Below, piece after piece: positions 17,061 through 24,404 of a stretch of 64,000 nucleotides of DNA. This DNA is from Flavobacteriales bacterium. Lineage in GTDB: Bacteria; Bacteroidota; Bacteroidia; Flavobacteriales_E; Vicingaceae. A program made the translations under genes and the position numbers. Where the stretch lies: NCBI GenBank assembly GCA_002706365.1, contig PALM01000020.1:248001-312000 (forward strand), read 5' to 3'. The notes beneath the pieces were generated by a model, which saw only the letters and a list, made by a program, of their open reading frames with translations, did no database searches and was not told the origin of the DNA. Position 1 is the first letter of the stretch. Each line of letters opens with the position of its first letter.

Positions 17061-18159
17061 TGAATTCAGGATTGGTGATCAAAGAGTAGTCGGTTAGGGT
17101 TTTTAGGAAAGCGATTAGATCTCTCTTATCTTCTTCTGTCAACTGCAGTCCGCCATTATTCAAAGGATAAACCAATGTGGGGTCTAATGTAGTTGAGTTT
17201 TGTAAGCCAACATTGTAATGGTCGATCACTTCTTCTAAAGTTTCGAAGCGACCATCATGCATATAAGGAGCAGTAAGTTCGATGTTTCTCAATGAAGGGA
17301 CTTTGAACTTCCCTTTATCGGATGCTGAGTTTGTAGCCTTCATCCTTCCATTATCAGTCATTTGAGCATCTGTATCAAGCCCGTTGTTCATGTAAGCGTC
17401 ATTCTCAAAGTTTGGCGCCGAATGACAATGCTGACAATCTGCTCCTGATAAAGAAGGGAATGCAGGATTGAATTCGGAAAAGAACAGTACCCTACCTCTT
17501 TCTTCATTACTATCTAAACTAACAAGGCCATTGATGTAACGATCATACTTACTATCGTTTGATACAATGCTGTTCATGAATTGCTCCATAGCTAGAGACA
17601 TCTTTTCAGTAGTAATCTCCGGACTTCCAAAAGCTCTTGTGAACTGATCTTTATATTGCTGATCTGCAGATAGCTTTTGAATGACGTTTTCAAGACTTTC
17701 ATCCATCTCAAGCGAATCTTCAATAGGCATTAATGATTGATCCCTCAACAAATGCGCTCTACCATCCCAAAAGAACTCATTTGAATTCCAGGCCATGTTA
17801 AAGACCGACATCGACTGTCGAGACCCTTCTTTATTCCTTACACCCAGAGAAAACCTTGCAGTATCTGTGAATGCATGTTCTTGTCTGTGACATCCTGCAC
17901 AAGAAAGAAGATTATTCTTGGAAAAACGCTTTTCATAAAAAAGCATTCTACCTAGTTTAACTCCTTCAACTGTAAGGGGATTGTCGGCAGGAATATTAGG
18001 TGTACCTAAAATTCCAACCTCCAATTGGTATGGTGTATCATCGTATTTTACACCAGAGTCATTCCCATTGTCGCTCTCATCATCTTTTTGACAAGCAAAC
18101 AAGATAGCAGATGCACAAAATGCAACTGCAAATATTTTGAGATATGTTTTAACAGCCAT
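17041..18159 (-). CDS. Diheme cytochrome c peroxidase / MauG-type lipoprotein (first copy)
   Basis: This 372-residue protein has a lipoprotein signal (LFAC-QKDD, Cys23) and two heme motifs, C87-AGC-H and C242-QHC-H. The family features RFSKNNLLSC, FFWDGRAHLLRDQSLMPI and APYMHDGRFETLEEVIDHYN are all visible. Length and domain order are standard for the CCP/MauG superfamily. The gene starts 5 bp after the MbnP-like gene and overlaps the second peroxidase gene. Being a lipoprotein, it should be tethered in the envelope where the MbnP-like partner passes during export. Confidence 0.9.
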   Translation of the reverse strand: MAVKTYLKIFAVAFCASAILFACQKDDESDNGNDSGVKYDDTPYQLEVGILGTPNIPADNPLTVEGVKLGRMLFYEKRFSKNNLLSCAGCHRQEHAFTDTARFSLGVRNKEGSRQSMSVFNMAWNSNEFFWDGRAHLLRDQSLMPIEDSLEMDESLENVIQKLSADQQYKDQFTRAFGSPEITTEKMSLAMEQFMNSIVSNDSKYDRYINGLVSLDSNEERGRVLFFSEFNPAFPSLSGADCQHCHSAPNFENDAYMNNGLDTDAQMTDNGRMKATNSASDKGKFKVPSLRNIELTAPYMHDGRFETLEEVIDHYNVGLQNSTTLDPTLVYPLNNGGLQLTEEDKRDLIAFLKTLTDYSLITNPEFSDPFKN

Positions 18160-18164
18160 AAGAA

Positions 18165-19115
18165 CTACTGTACAATGACTTTCTTAGTAGCAACAAGTCT
18201 TTCAGCTTTATAGATCGATAAAAGATAGATACCTGCATCTTGGATCTCAAGAAGCTCATTCTGTTTTGTAACTGGAGCAGAGTAAACCATTTTTCCACTC
18301 AGATCACTGACTTGGATTTTCAAATCAGTAGTGAACCTTTCAAAACGAACATTCAATTGACCTTTAGAAGGGTTCGGCCAAACATTTAGATTCAATTTGA
18401 TCTTTTCTTGATCCTCCAATCCAACTGTATTTTCACTAAACACATTTCTTGTGAAGTTCGAGATCAAGGTACTGCCATGACTAAACTCTCCATGATAATT
18501 CAAATTCTGATCTACGGGAATATTTGTGAGTGATTGTAGATAATCTGCCGTAAGATTAAAAACCTTACCTCCATTTAGATCAGTTGGTGTAACAGTATGA
18601 CTTTGAAGTTCATAATTACTATCTCCGAGTCCGTGAATAGAGATCAAGGTATTAAAACCTGCGCCAATCTGCCCTTCAAATGCCACAAAACGATATCCTG
18701 CAGCCCAACCCCAGTGCATAGATGGGAATTTTGGAGCTAGGGGATGATTTGTAGGCCAAGAATTAGGGTCCAAATGATTGTTATTTGGATCTACTCCAAC
18801 AAAGAACTGTATACCTTCAATATTATTCACATTGAGATTTCCCAAATAGAAAGTTGAATCTATCTCTGCATTTATCAATAAGAACTTTGAAGGGATACTA
18901 GTGACTTGTCCACTATCATGGATCACACTAAATCCGGATAGATAGTATTCAATCCTAGTGAAACGGTAAGGATCATTCTCATTCGAAATGATTTCGGAAG
19001 TAGAATAATCCGCATTTCCAAGCTTATGATCTATATTCAGATATATATCAGTCTGAGAATATAGTGAGATCGCAAAGGCTGATATGAGGCTTAAAAGGAG
19101 TAGTAATTTCTTCAT
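18165..19115 (-). CDS. MbnP-family protein with T9SS sorting tail
   Basis: This 316-residue protein has a signal peptide (to about residue 20). The MbnP-like domain (about 22-230) opens IYLNIDHKLGN and contains FTRIEYYLSGF, FFVGVDPNNN and the HWGWAAGYRF segment (H134, W135, W137). The Trp-rich motif is the most conserved part of the MbnP family, where a Trp can be converted to kynurenine by a diheme MbnH enzyme to make a copper site. A T9SS type A tail follows (about 248-316; VWPNPSKGQLNV, GIYLLSI). Two diheme peroxidase genes follow 5 bp downstream. I infer an exported copper- or metal-binding protein; the exact modified Trp cannot be told from this sequence alone. Confidence 0.8.
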   Translation of the reverse strand: MKKLLLLLSLISAFAISLYSQTDIYLNIDHKLGNADYSTSEIISNENDPYRFTRIEYYLSGFSVIHDSGQVTSIPSKFLLINAEIDSTFYLGNLNVNNIEGIQFFVGVDPNNNHLDPNSWPTNHPLAPKFPSMHWGWAAGYRFVAFEGQIGAGFNTLISIHGLGDSNYELQSHTVTPTDLNGGKVFNLTADYLQSLTNIPVDQNLNYHGEFSHGSTLISNFTRNVFSENTVGLEDQEKIKLNLNVWPNPSKGQLNVRFERFTTDLKIQVSDLSGKMVYSAPVTKQNELLEIQDAGIYLLSIYKAERLVATKKVIVQ

Positions 19116-19151
19116 ATTCCACGAATTTACTCAAAATTAACAATTAAGAAA

Positions 19152-19159
19152 CAAAGATA
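19152..19159 (-). promoter_or_regulatory. Bacteroidota -7 box of the mbnP-ccp operon
   Basis: The minus strand reads TATCTTTG (TAnnTTTG), 37 bp before the ATG at 19115. A second match, TAATTTTG, lies at 19132-19139. Neither has a clear -33 TTG at ideal spacing, so the choice between them is open. Confidence 0.5.
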
Positions 19160-19167
19160 GTCGACTA

Positions 19168-19323
19168 ATGTTGAGGGGATTGGGTATAGAAGAAGAACCT
19201 AGAGCCTTGAATCTAGACTTAATGATGAATTACATTTCCGAACATAATTTAAAAACTCTAGGCATTCTAGCTGCACTCTTTGCACTTCGAAGCCATGGCG
19301 TAGAAGTATTAGGGCACTTTTAA
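19168..19323 (+). CDS. Possible small protein (51 aa), unrecognised
   Basis: A short open frame starts at ATG 19168, divergent from the MbnP-like gene. It reads MLRGLGIEEEPRALN, then LMMNYISEHNLKTL and ILAALFALRSHGVEVLGHF. The composition is protein-like (amphipathic helices, few rare residues), but there is no clear promoter and no family match I can name. It could be a real small protein or the remnant of a larger gene. Confidence 0.3.
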   Translation: MLRGLGIEEEPRALNLDLMMNYISEHNLKTLGILAALFALRSHGVEVLGHF

Positions 19324-19331
19324 CTTCATCA

Positions 19332-19360
19332 GGATTGAGTTCCTTTCAGTCGCTCCATCC
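19332..19360. repeat. 29-nt hairpin repeat, copy 1 (tRNA-Pro side)
   Basis: The motif opens GGAT, closes ATCC and has the conserved 11-base loop TCCTTTCAGTC. The pairing continues outside the motif (CATCAGGAT with ATCCTGATG), giving about 13 paired positions with one mismatch. It is followed by an A-rich stretch and a terminator-like hairpin ending in a T run (about 19385-19412). Confidence 0.75.
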
Positions 19361-19452
19361 TGATGGGCAGAAACTTAATAAAAGCCACAGCTGCTAGCGC
19401 AGCTTTACTTTTTTATTTCTCACTTCGCTCTGAAGCAAGCTTCGAGTTTGAA

Positions 19453-19481
19453 GGATTGAACTCCTTTCAGTCGCTCTATCC
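19453..19481. repeat. 29-nt hairpin repeat, copy 2 (tRNA-Pro side)
   Basis: The frame is the same as copy 1 (GGAT, loop TCCTTTCAGTC, ATCC), 121 bp further on. The outer arms here are AAGGAT and ATCCTT, different from copy 1 but still complementary. Confidence 0.75.
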
Positions 19482-19582
19482 TTAAGGGATGTCGATTCAA
19501 CAGAAAGCCTTCATCTCACTTCGTGAGCTGTTGCTTTTTTTGTTTTTCGCTTCGCACTTAAGCAAGCTTTGTGCTTGCTCAA

Positions 19583-19622
19583 ACAAAAAAAGCCTCCAAT
19601 CTTTCGATTGAAGGCTTTTTGT
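19583..19622 (-). terminator. Terminator of tRNA-Pro
   Basis: The hairpin GCCTTCAATC / GATTGGAGGC around a CGAA-type loop is followed on the minus strand by seven T. It begins directly after the tRNA 3' end. A T run on the opposite side makes it symmetrical. Confidence 0.85.
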
Positions 19623-19700
19623 TGGTCGGGGTGGCAGGATTCGAACCTGCGACCTCCTGCTCCCAAAGCAGGCGCGATAACCGGGCTACGCTACACCCCG
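19623..19700 (-). tRNA. tRNA-Pro (TGG)
   Basis: A full cloverleaf can be drawn. The acceptor CGGGGTG pairs with CACCCCG, the anticodon stem CCTGC / GCAGG encloses TTTGGGA (anticodon TGG), and the T arm is CAGGTTCGAATCCTG. The 3' ACCA appears to be encoded. A terminator follows at once. Confidence 0.97.
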
Positions 19701-19829
19701 ATAAGTCTTTCTTCTCCTTCTTTAAGCAGGTGAGAAAAACCTGACCAATTACATCTTTGAACTCCTTCAAAAACGGGAGCGCAAATATAACCCATTTCCT
19801 TTATTCTACTCAAGAAAAAAAGGAAGAAA

Positions 19830-22094
19830 TTATTCCACCCAAAATTCAAGTCGGAATTCATGTGATGAAACATTGCTTTTTAGAGAATCCGGAGGCATTA
19901 CGCTAAAGCGAATTCTTGTAGGATCAATGCCTTTTTCAACACTTAAGTATTCTATTATCGCATTTTGCCTGTGAGTCCCTATACGATCAACCTTTTTGAG
20001 TGCATTTTGTTCGCCAACGGCTTCTATGCATGCCTTTTCAACGCTCACCTCCCCTTTGGCTTTTGGACTCTGTTTAAATACAAATTCCACAAAAGCACTA
20101 TCATTCTTATCAAGCTCTAACATTTCAAGGTAGACATCTCTATTGATCTTATCTACATCGGGAAGTGAATCATTAGGGAACATATAGCGATAGCGCATTT
20201 CATTCAAGGCATACTCTTGTAATTCATAATATATCTTTGTACTGCGTTTGAAATCTACATTGATATCCTTTTTATTCTTCATTATTCTAGAGAGGTGATC
20301 CAGTTTCATCTTATCCTTCTTAAAAAGCCTCTGCTGCAAGAAATTGAAATTAATCGACTCCAAATCACGGGGTTCGAAGTCGAACAGCTCCCCCAATCCC
20401 TTTAATGGTGCAGAGACTGCTTTATTTAGTAACTTCTTGACTATCCTCCAGATTACTTTTCCAATATTGAAATTTGGGTCATTCAAATCACCTTCGATAG
20501 GTATATCCAATTCAATATTTCCATCGACATCTTTGAGCAATGAAGTACCGAGCTTTACAGGAAGCTTTTCATTTTCAGCTTTGAGCTTGCTCCTTTTCCC
20601 CCAATTCAATTGATCGACCTCAATGAGATTAATACTCTTCAATTTATTGTTGCGTATCTCCACTTCACAGTGATATGCCATCGTTCCATTTTCCAGTGGA
20701 AAATCAACATAATCAATGGTGTAGGGCGAGAATGGAGTCAAGTCGAAATTCTTCAGCTCCATCTGCATGTCAAGATCTTTTGGTTTTTGGGTGTACGGAC
20801 GAATAAAACCCCTTACTTCACCTCTTTCATTCAATGCGGCACTGAAATCAACTTTCAGTCTTTCGTCCTTAGAGCTCAATTCTTTGGCTATCAATCCCGC
20901 ATCATGAATCTTGAAATCGAACTCTCTAGTTTGCCTTTTGTAATCAGTGAAGTTTACTTTCACACCTTCAACTTTGAACAGATCCAAGCGATAGGAAGAT
21001 TCATCATATGACTTTACGATATTCTTCACATGCTTAAATACCATTAAGAAAGGGTTCTCATATTCAGTAACTTCTTTGTCACTAAACGAAGTTGTGTTAG
21101 ATTCTATGGTATCTACTTTCATTAGGTTGGAGAAGGTGTTTCCACCCTCATATATCTCAAAAGCTACCTTTAAGCCACTGCTTTGAATTTTTTCAATATT
21201 GTAGACTGCTTCTGAGAATTGAACGGTATCAATATCAAACTCAAACTCATCTTGGTACAGTATTGATTTCGCTCTGGCATCAACAAATTCAAAGTCGCTA
21301 ACTGTTACCTTTCCACTAAAATTCAAATTTTCCGAATCAACAAAGCTGCCATTCAATCGCATTTCGGAATTGTACTTTCCATTCAACTCATTGAAGTTGA
21401 GAATGGGACGTAAATAAGGTTCAATAAGTGCAAGATCAATATCTGAGGTTTTAAGATCTACTGTAAACATAGAATCAATAAGATCTATGGCCCCAACCAC
21501 CTTTACTCCTCCCCCGCTTGATAGACTAGAGGTCGTATTGAATTTTACCGAAGTACTGCCATCACTGAAAAAGGGAAGGTAAAATTCGATCGAATCAATA
21601 GTGGTTAATGGATATAAGATACTACTGTATCCTATTTGTCCTCCACTCACCTTCACATTCTTTATCTCAAAATGCAAATCACTGTCTGAATTGTCAGTAT
21701 CATTTGAACTGGCTGTTTCACTTAACTTTTCAATGATATCATCAAAGTTGAACTGATTTCCACTTTGTTTGATGCGCGTATACCAATCATTTAATTCGAA
21801 TGATTCTATATGCAGCTTCTTCGAGAAGAGATCAGTAAGTGAAAGATTCACATTCATATGCTCAAAGCGAATGAATACAGAATCACTTTGGTATTCGTAA
21901 AGTCTAAAGCCCTCAATACTAGCGCTCCCGCTGAGATAGCCAATATGTAGATCCTCAATAACTACTTCTCTACCGATGAGTTCTAGGTCATTTTTCTCAA
22001 CATAGTCAATGATAATCTTCGGAAGGAAAGTGAGCAGCAGGAAAACACCAACAATGAGGATGGCTAGTATGATGAGAAGAACTCTTCTGAACAT
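19830..22094 (-). CDS. AsmA/DUF748-type envelope protein
   Basis: This 754-residue protein has one N-terminal membrane anchor (about residues 4-25) and then IIIDYVEKNDLELIGREVVIEDLHIGYLSG, the start of the DUF748 family of AsmA-like proteins. The middle consists of long beta repeats (FDFKIHDAGLIAKELS; FDLTPFSPYTIDYVDFPLENG). The last ~80 residues (VDRIGTHRQNAIIEYLSVEK) resemble an OmpA-C-like tail as seen in other DUF748 proteins. AsmA-like proteins span the periplasm and are linked to lipid or envelope homeostasis; the specific role is not known. It is a single gene just upstream of tRNA-Pro on the same strand. Confidence 0.75.
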   Translation of the reverse strand: MFRRVLLIILAILIVGVFLLLTFLPKIIIDYVEKNDLELIGREVVIEDLHIGYLSGSASIEGFRLYEYQSDSVFIRFEHMNVNLSLTDLFSKKLHIESFELNDWYTRIKQSGNQFNFDDIIEKLSETASSNDTDNSDSDLHFEIKNVKVSGGQIGYSSILYPLTTIDSIEFYLPFFSDGSTSVKFNTTSSLSSGGGVKVVGAIDLIDSMFTVDLKTSDIDLALIEPYLRPILNFNELNGKYNSEMRLNGSFVDSENLNFSGKVTVSDFEFVDARAKSILYQDEFEFDIDTVQFSEAVYNIEKIQSSGLKVAFEIYEGGNTFSNLMKVDTIESNTTSFSDKEVTEYENPFLMVFKHVKNIVKSYDESSYRLDLFKVEGVKVNFTDYKRQTREFDFKIHDAGLIAKELSSKDERLKVDFSAALNERGEVRGFIRPYTQKPKDLDMQMELKNFDLTPFSPYTIDYVDFPLENGTMAYHCEVEIRNNKLKSINLIEVDQLNWGKRSKLKAENEKLPVKLGTSLLKDVDGNIELDIPIEGDLNDPNFNIGKVIWRIVKKLLNKAVSAPLKGLGELFDFEPRDLESINFNFLQQRLFKKDKMKLDHLSRIMKNKKDINVDFKRSTKIYYELQEYALNEMRYRYMFPNDSLPDVDKINRDVYLEMLELDKNDSAFVEFVFKQSPKAKGEVSVEKACIEAVGEQNALKKVDRIGTHRQNAIIEYLSVEKGIDPTRIRFSVMPPDSLKSNVSSHEFRLEFWVE

Positions 22095-22187
22095 TGATTG
22101 GTGAATTAGGCTTCGACTTCAAATATAAAATATAGAGGTTCTAAAACCGAATTATCAAGAAATTGACAATTCACCAAAGACTCTGTT

Positions 22188-22913
22188 CTATTCGGGGATA
22201 TAAAGTTTAATGTTTCTAGTCTCCAATTGCTCAATATGACCCATCATTTCTAGATCATCTGAGAGCAAATGCATGTGGACATAACTATCAATATGAGTGA
22301 AGATACCCTTATGTCTTCTAGAGAAGAAACCGATGATCTTAGAAGGTCTTGCCCTGAGTTCGTAGTTGATCTGTCCCGAATGAGCTTGTTTAGGAGAAGA
22401 CACCTCAGTTCCCAAAGGGAGATTTTGAATGTGAATTCTGGCTCTTTTCACCACCCCTTCAAGTCTGAAGACAAATGGCTTGTCCTTTTCCGGATTTAGT
22501 GAATCAATGATCAGTTCTAAATGTCGAGTATTGAATATTTCCGGTAACTCTAGCTGTTTCCACTTGGTCACATTGGTGTACACAAAGAAAGGAGCGGAAA
22601 CATTGTATTCTTCATTGACTTTCATAAAAGGGTAATCCCCTACTCTAGAAACATAGCTCCTTCCATTATAAATCATCAGCTCACCACGCAAATTTTCAAG
22701 CGGGCCAAGTCCGTATAAGCCTTCCCTTTCCTCAAGCGTATCTAGATCGATCTTACTTCCCAATTCTCCTCTCAGCATCACTTCCTTAACAGAGCCGGTT
22801 ATTTTGATTTCCAGTGTATCACTAGTGGTCTCTTCTTGTTTAGACCCTTCTATTTGAGGCTCGCATGCAATAAGACTTAAGAAAGAAAGTAGTATAAAAA
22901 TCATTTTATTCAT
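22188..22913 (-). CDS. Acetolactate-decarboxylase-family lipoprotein
   Basis: After a lipoprotein signal (LSLIAC, Cys17) the sequence follows the alpha-acetolactate decarboxylase (BudA) fold: LGSKIDLDTL, LYGLGPLENLRGELMIYNG, FVFRLEG and YVHMHLLSDDLEMMGH. The zinc ligands H213, H215 and H226 keep the family spacing (0, +2, +13). BudA converts acetolactate to acetoin. A lipid-anchored envelope version is unusual, since Gram-negative BudA is cytosolic. No budB-type synthase is adjacent, so the natural substrate may differ. The gene ends the minus-strand series that follows the cassette-like region, but no core site flanks it. Confidence 0.8.
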   Translation of the reverse strand: MNKMIFILLSFLSLIACEPQIEGSKQEETTSDTLEIKITGSVKEVMLRGELGSKIDLDTLEEREGLYGLGPLENLRGELMIYNGRSYVSRVGDYPFMKVNEEYNVSAPFFVYTNVTKWKQLELPEIFNTRHLELIIDSLNPEKDKPFVFRLEGVVKRARIHIQNLPLGTEVSSPKQAHSGQINYELRARPSKIIGFFSRRHKGIFTHIDSYVHMHLLSDDLEMMGHIEQLETRNIKLYIPE

Positions 22914-23054
22914 CTTGCTGATTCATTTTGGGAGTACAATTTCGCAAAAATCAATAAAAACAATGAGGAGTGCATCTTAGTGTGGAAATATCTTGGTTTT
23001 GAGGATGGAGGAGGAAAGATTAAGGATTAAGGAGAAAGGAGGGTTTTATAATCC

Positions 23055-23112
23055 AGATTTCCGATTTCCGATCTTGGTTCCCGAGCGCAGCCGAGGGACA
23101 GATTTCTGATTT
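23055..23112. repeat. TTTCYGAT-type repeat with CCCGAG..CCGAGGG hairpin
   Basis: Repeated ATTTCCGATTTCCGAT-type units flank TTCCCGAGCGCAGCCGAGGGA, a short inverted repeat. The same composite appears at 24.31 kb and in variant form at 23.60 and 26.00 kb. The element lies within the spacer that follows the last cassette-like gene. Confidence 0.7.
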
Positions 23113-23147
23113 GCGAATGGGTCCATGGTTTTTAGCCATTGTTAGGC
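23113..23147 (-). other. Candidate attC site, gene-distal half (after the last cassette)
   Basis: On the minus strand the sequence reads GCCTAAC (23147-23141), a perfect RYYYAAC core, then AATGGCTAAAAACC. The stop codon of the gene 23132-23518 lies within it. No matching GTTRRRY core was found further along, so the array appears to end here. Confidence 0.5.
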
Positions 23148-23518
23148 TCAGTTCCTTTTTCAAGCTTTTCAACACCGCTATCGGTTTCGATATAAAAGTC
23201 TATATCATGAATTCTAGCGAATTCAACTAGCTGCACATATCTCTTTTCGTCATCTGATGGTCTGATTCTGAAAATTCTATTCTTTGTTGTAATTCTAAGG
23301 ACCGATGATTTTCGCTTCTTTTCAATTAATCTAAAGGATGTTATAGAATCAGAGTAGACTAGTTTTACCGATGACAATAGCCTTTGAATTTCTAGATAAT
23401 CACTATGAACCTCTATTAATTCATAGTTTTTTCTAATGTAGTCGTAGATAGCAATGCACGCTATGATTAGAGTGCAAACTAAAGCTCTAATTGTTTTTTC
23501 GTCGATATTATCAATCAT
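23132..23518 (-). CDS. Cassette-like gene: small membrane protein, PH-domain-like
   Basis: This 128-residue protein has one hydrophobic segment (about residues 9-25), then a beta-rich domain with YDSITSFRLIEKKRKSSVLRITTKNRIFRIRP. That resembles bacterial PH-like domains seen in small membrane proteins; the match is weak. The gene starts 8 bp after a GTTAGGC core and its last codons (GAG CCT AAC AAT GGC TAA) run through the next core, exactly as in an integron cassette. I do not recognise a function. Confidence 0.55.
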   Translation of the reverse strand: MIDNIDEKTIRALVCTLIIACIAIYDYIRKNYELIEVHSDYLEIQRLLSSVKLVYSDSITSFRLIEKKRKSSVLRITTKNRIFRIRPSDDEKRYVQLVEFARIHDIDFYIETDSGVEKLEKGTEPNNG

Positions 23519-23525
23519 GAATTGA

Positions 23526-23676
23526 GCCTAACTAGCGATTAAAATACTCAAAAGTCTAGAAAATAGCCTTGACTAGGTGAGCAGAAGTAGCCATTTCTGA
23601 TTTCTGATTCTTACCCTGAGTGGAGCCGAAGGGTCAGATTTCCTACAGGGTCCATGGTTATTAGTCAATGTTTTTT
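23526..23676 (-). other. Candidate attC site J5
   Basis: The end nearest the next gene is a perfect GTTAGGC (minus strand, 23532-23526), followed outward by the conserved block found in four other spacers (ACTAGCGATTAAAATACTC on the plus strand). The other end is degenerate (GTTTTTT where GTTAGGC is expected) but keeps GGTCCATGGTTATTAGTC, like the site at 23113. A TTTCTGAT repeat lies in the middle. Confidence 0.5.
23592..23642. repeat. TTTCTGAT-type repeat with CCCTGAG..CCGAAGGG hairpin
   Basis: This is a variant of the composite repeat: two ATTTCTG units, then ACCCTGAGTGGAGCCGAAGGG, a short palindrome of the widespread Bacteroidota CCTTCG..CTCAGG type. Confidence 0.65.
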
Positions 23677-23678
23677 AT

Positions 23679-24233
23679 TTAGTAATTACCAAGTGTCGGG
23701 AGCATATGTACCTCACTTTGATTAAATCCGACTTTATATTTTTCATTTCCAAGGCTATCAAATTCTTGCACAGTTTCATTTTCGTAATCCACAACCGCTT
23801 TTATTTTCCCATTCAGATGATAAACCCTATGGATTCCTGACCTATATGGAATTCGATTACCGTTTTTTAATGTATCGTCAGGAAAAGTAATAAAGTTGCC
23901 CTCATACCAAGTTTTGCCATTAATGTAGGGCGCTTTAACAAAAACAGAGTCTACAAATATTCCAAATTCTTTGAGTGGAATGACATAGTCGCGACCAGCT
24001 GCTGGATAACCAATCCATTCTCGAATTCCATCTTTAAAATGCTCAACTAGCAATATGCTTTCTTTGTCTGGATAGTAAATGAAATGATACCCATCCTCTT
24101 TACTTTTTGTACTATCAATTACACTTTGACCAACCTCAGTTTCAACCTTTAGTGTGCTGTTTAAAGAATTTATTTTAGGCATGCCAAAGGTGACTACTAA
24201 AAGAAATGATGCGATGTATAGAAAATAAGTCAT
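23679..24233 (-). CDS. Cassette-like gene: exported hypothetical protein
   Basis: This 184-residue protein has an N-terminal hydrophobic signal (about residues 3-18). The beta-rich body has repeated short motifs such as FIYYPDKESILLVEHFKDG and HRVYHLNGKIKAVVDYENE, which resemble MORN/YwqK-type strands. It probably acts in the periplasm. Its function is unknown. Spacers on both sides belong to the repeated attC-like family. Confidence 0.55.
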   Translation of the reverse strand: MTYFLYIASFLLVVTFGMPKINSLNSTLKVETEVGQSVIDSTKSKEDGYHFIYYPDKESILLVEHFKDGIREWIGYPAAGRDYVIPLKEFGIFVDSVFVKAPYINGKTWYEGNFITFPDDTLKNGNRIPYRSGIHRVYHLNGKIKAVVDYENETVQEFDSLGNEKYKVGFNQSEVHMLPTLGNY

Positions 24234-24244
24234 CTTTATATTGG

Positions 24245-24400
24245 CGGTAACTAGCGGTTAAAATACTCAAAGGCAGAATAACGGTTTTGAAGTGGTGAAC
24301 AGAAAGCATCATTTCTGATTTCTGATCTTGGTTCCCGAGCCCAGCCGAGGGACAGATTTCAGATTTGCCAAGGCGCTCATAATTTTAGCCAGTGAAAGGC
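24245..24400 (-). other. Candidate attC site J4 (degenerate cores)
   Basis: The spacer keeps both conserved halves (ACTAGCGGTTAAAATACTC at one end, TTTTAGCCAGTG at the other), but both cores have drifted (CGGTAAC and GAAAGGC on the plus strand). It looks like a decayed member of the family. Confidence 0.4.
24311..24367. repeat. TTTCTGAT-type repeat with CCCGAG..CCGAGGG hairpin
   Basis: This is nearly the same composite as at 23055-23112: TTTCTGAT units around TTCCCGAGCCCAGCCGAGGGA. Confidence 0.7.
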
Positions 24401-24404
24401 TAGT

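Larger units (their letters stand above)
19332..19570. repeat. Tandem pair of hairpin-plus-terminator units downstream of tRNA-Pro
   Basis: Two units of about 121 bp lie in the 500-bp gap between the MbnP-like gene and the tRNA-Pro gene. Each has, in order, the 29-nt hairpin, an A-rich spacer containing AAAGC, a second hairpin with a T run, and a segment rich in CTTCGC and AAGCAAGC. A second pair with the same order lies downstream of tRNA-Ser at 27.7-27.9 kb. No coding frame spans the units. Confidence 0.65.

Noticed and set aside
16020-18159. The two diheme peroxidase genes as one gene split by a frameshift
   Set aside because: Each has its own lipoprotein signal and its own pair of CxxCH motifs, so they are two complete paralogues.
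19332-19481. Two near-identical 29-nt repeats 121 bp apart, as in a CRISPR array
   Set aside because: Only two copies, the spacing is far too long, the intervening DNA contains terminator-like hairpins common to other copies, and no cas genes are present.
22188-22913. Acetolactate-decarboxylase-like gene as a further integron cassette
   Set aside because: It lies next to the array on the same strand, but no GTTRRRY or RYYYAAC core flanks it.
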